A stretch of 64,000 nucleotides of DNA from an uncultured Oscillospiraceae bacterium (GTDB lineage Bacteria; Bacillota; Clostridia; Oscillospirales; Ruminococcaceae): NCBI GenBank assembly GCA_934446455.1, contig CAKSEE010000008.1, positions 1-64,000 on the forward strand, written 5' to 3'. Made by a program: the position numbers and the translations under genes. Positions 62,899 through 64,000 of the stretch are shown here, piece after piece. The notes under the pieces are model-generated. The model did no database searches. It had not been told where the DNA came from and saw nothing but the letters and a program-made list of their open reading frames with translations. Position 1 is the stretch's first letter. Every line of letters starts with the position of its first letter.

Positions 62899-63837
62899 TC
62901 AGAACATCGCCGCAGAAAGCCGCGCTGCCGTAAGCGCAATATTCGGGTTGAACACCGCGCCGCCCATTATGTCAAATACCGCGTCAAGCATGGCAAGGAT
63001 ATGCCGCTCGTCGAACACCGCCGCTATCGCGCGCGCCTCTCCCGCAGCAAGGCCCTCCGCCGTGCCGCCGCAGCGCACCGAAAGCGCGTCGCGAAGAATA
63101 TCAGAAAGCATCGCGGTAAGCTCTGCGAACTCCGTTCTCCCGCCGCGCGAGGTAAGCGCCGCGCAAAGCTCCAACCTGTCCATATGCGATATGGCGGCTG
63201 CAGCTCTCACAGCGGCGGCGGCACCCTCGTCCTGCACTCCGTCAAGCACGGCAAGGCACTTCCCTATGCTTGCGGGGCTTTGTCCCACTACCGCGCGCGC
63301 ACGCGCCTCATTGCAGCCCCTGTCCCGCAGGAATCTCACGCACTCCTCGGCGGGTGCAGGCGGCACCTCGAACGCCGTCACCCTTGAAAGGATAGTGACA
63401 AGCACGTTTGAAGCGCTCTCGCAGGTGAATATGAACTTTACAAACGGCGCAGGCTCCTCTATTATCTTAAGAAGATGATTCTGCACCTTGTCGCTTACGC
63501 CGTCAAAGTCCTCGAACACATATATCTTTACCGCGCCGTTGTTGGGCAGCACTGCTATGTCCGAAAGCGCCGCGCGCACCGCTTCTATGCTGTACTTTCC
63601 CTCGCACGCGCGCTTTACAAGCTTAACGTCGGGGTGCGCGTCAGCCTCCGCCATGCGGCAGGCAGCGCACTCCCCGCAGGGGGGCGCGCCGCAGAGGAAC
63701 AGCTGCGCCGCATATCGCGCCATGGTCTTTTTGCCGCAGCCCGCGCCGCCGCTGAAAAGCAGCGCATGGGACAGCCGCCCCCTTTTCGCCGCCGCGTCAA
63801 GACCTGCTTTAAGCGCGCTTTTTCCGTAAAGCTCCAT
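62899..63837 (-). CDS. holB: DNA polymerase III delta' subunit
   Basis: A 312-residue clamp-loader AAA+ protein. The P-loop-like GGAGCGKKT (about 30-38), zinc module CGAPPCGECAACR (about 48-60), and VFEDFDGVSDKVQNHLLKIIEEPAP (the equivalent of the SRC/Walker B section) identify it. Delta' is generally not an active ATPase. The start overlaps the darA stop (TAATG). Confidence 0.93.
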   Translation of the reverse strand: MELYGKSALKAGLDAAAKRGRLSHALLFSGGAGCGKKTMARYAAQLFLCGAPPCGECAACRMAEADAHPDVKLVKRACEGKYSIEAVRAALSDIAVLPNNGAVKIYVFEDFDGVSDKVQNHLLKIIEEPAPFVKFIFTCESASNVLVTILSRVTAFEVPPAPAEECVRFLRDRGCNEARARAVVGQSPASIGKCLAVLDGVQDEGAAAAVRAAAAISHMDRLELCAALTSRGGRTEFAELTAMLSDILRDALSVRCGGTAEGLAAGEARAIAAVFDERHILAMLDAVFDIMGGAVFNPNIALTAARLSAAMF

Positions 63838-64000
63838 TATACCTTCTCAAACCGCTCAACGTTCGTTACGAATATCGTAGCGCCGCCCACGGTCACCTCA
63901 ACGGGAAAGCTTGTGTAGCTGCCTATGCCGTAGCTTGCGGAATTGGGCACAAACTGCTTTCTCCTGTGCGAATGCTTTTTTATAATGTCGATTATCTCGT
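63837..64000 (-). CDS. darA: Cyclic-di-AMP receptor DarA/PstA (YaaQ), C-terminal part
   Basis: Only the last 53 or so codons are inside the window; the gene continues past 64000. The end ...RRKQFVPN, then PVEVTVGGATIFVTNVERFEKV matches the C-terminus of the PII-like c-di-AMP receptor YaaQ/DarA. Its stop overlaps the holB ATG. In B. subtilis yaaQ precedes yaaR, holB and yaaT; here yaaR is missing and holB follows directly. Confidence 0.88.
   Translation of the reverse strand, partial: EIIDIIKKHSHRRKQFVPNSASYGIGSYTSFPVEVTVGGATIFVTNVERFEKV

Overview
The window is a GC-rich (roughly mid-50s percent, estimated by eye) chromosomal segment of an anaerobic, Gram-positive, low-oxygen Clostridia-type bacterium, most likely Oscillospirales/Ruminococcaceae. 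The reasons are the Firmicutes-type S10-spc-alpha ribosomal supercluster with map, a KOW protein and infA; the RNase Y, RicT/DarA and KtrB genes; a spore germination protease (GPR); flagellin with a SigD-type promoter; an [FeFe]-hydrogenase-like protein; and plant-mannan enzymes. No phage, insertion sequence, CRISPR array, tRNA or rRNA gene was seen.

Layout. 0.1-5.5 kb (+): a promoter, a long structured leader RNA and an operon of glycogen phosphorylase, GH27 alpha-galactosidase, a small zinc protein and a GH26 mannanase lipoprotein, which reads as a galactomannan/glycogen utilisation unit. 5.6-7.1 kb (+): an orphan type IV prepilin and a zinc-ribbon/TM2 membrane protein. 7.1-10.9 kb (-): a small clostridial protein and the operon Cys-rich protein (DUF6062-like)-tsaD-aroK-CPBP protease. 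It diverges from an OGG-type glycosylase gene (11-11.8 kb, +) through one symmetric overlapping promoter region. 11.8-15.6 kb (+): two zinc-ribbon proteins with in-frame tandem repeats and membrane anchors. 15.6-18.1 kb (-): folC, a YgjP-like metallopeptidase and a Nudix hydrolase. 18.1-27.6 kb (-): one long operon of a RING-like membrane protein, a GT2 glycosyltransferase, two paralogous GT-C-like membrane proteins, KtrB, a TrmN6-like methyltransferase, rsmI and a 58-residue membrane protein. 27.7-29.3 kb (-): an orphan sugar-type solute-binding lipoprotein.

29.5-46.0 kb (-): the complete S10-spc-alpha cluster from rpsJ to rplQ with secY, adk, map, infA and rpoA, driven by a strong promoter followed by a structured leader. 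46.1-53.4 kb (-): gpr, flagellin, a transmembrane chemoreceptor and a cytoplasmic fusion of an [FeFe]-hydrogenase-like module to a methyl-accepting signalling domain. This is a small motility and sensing island, and the fusion is the most striking protein in the window. 53.4-55.5 kb (-): RNase Y, preceded by a 500-base tract that probably encodes a structured non-coding RNA (6S-like shape). 55.6-60.5 kb (-): a lipoprotein, an SseB-domain protein, thrS and an ECF sigma/anti-sigma-type pair. 60.7-61.7 kb (+): a lipid kinase. 61.7-64 kb (-): ricT, holB and the end of darA, the conserved Firmicutes yaaQ-holB-yaaT neighbourhood. Its usual continuation (yabB, rsmI) lies 42 kb away in this window.

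Gene starts were moved from the longest frame where a Shine-Dalgarno sequence, an ATGA overlap or the family N-terminus supports an inner start. Names were assigned by reading motifs; no database search was run.
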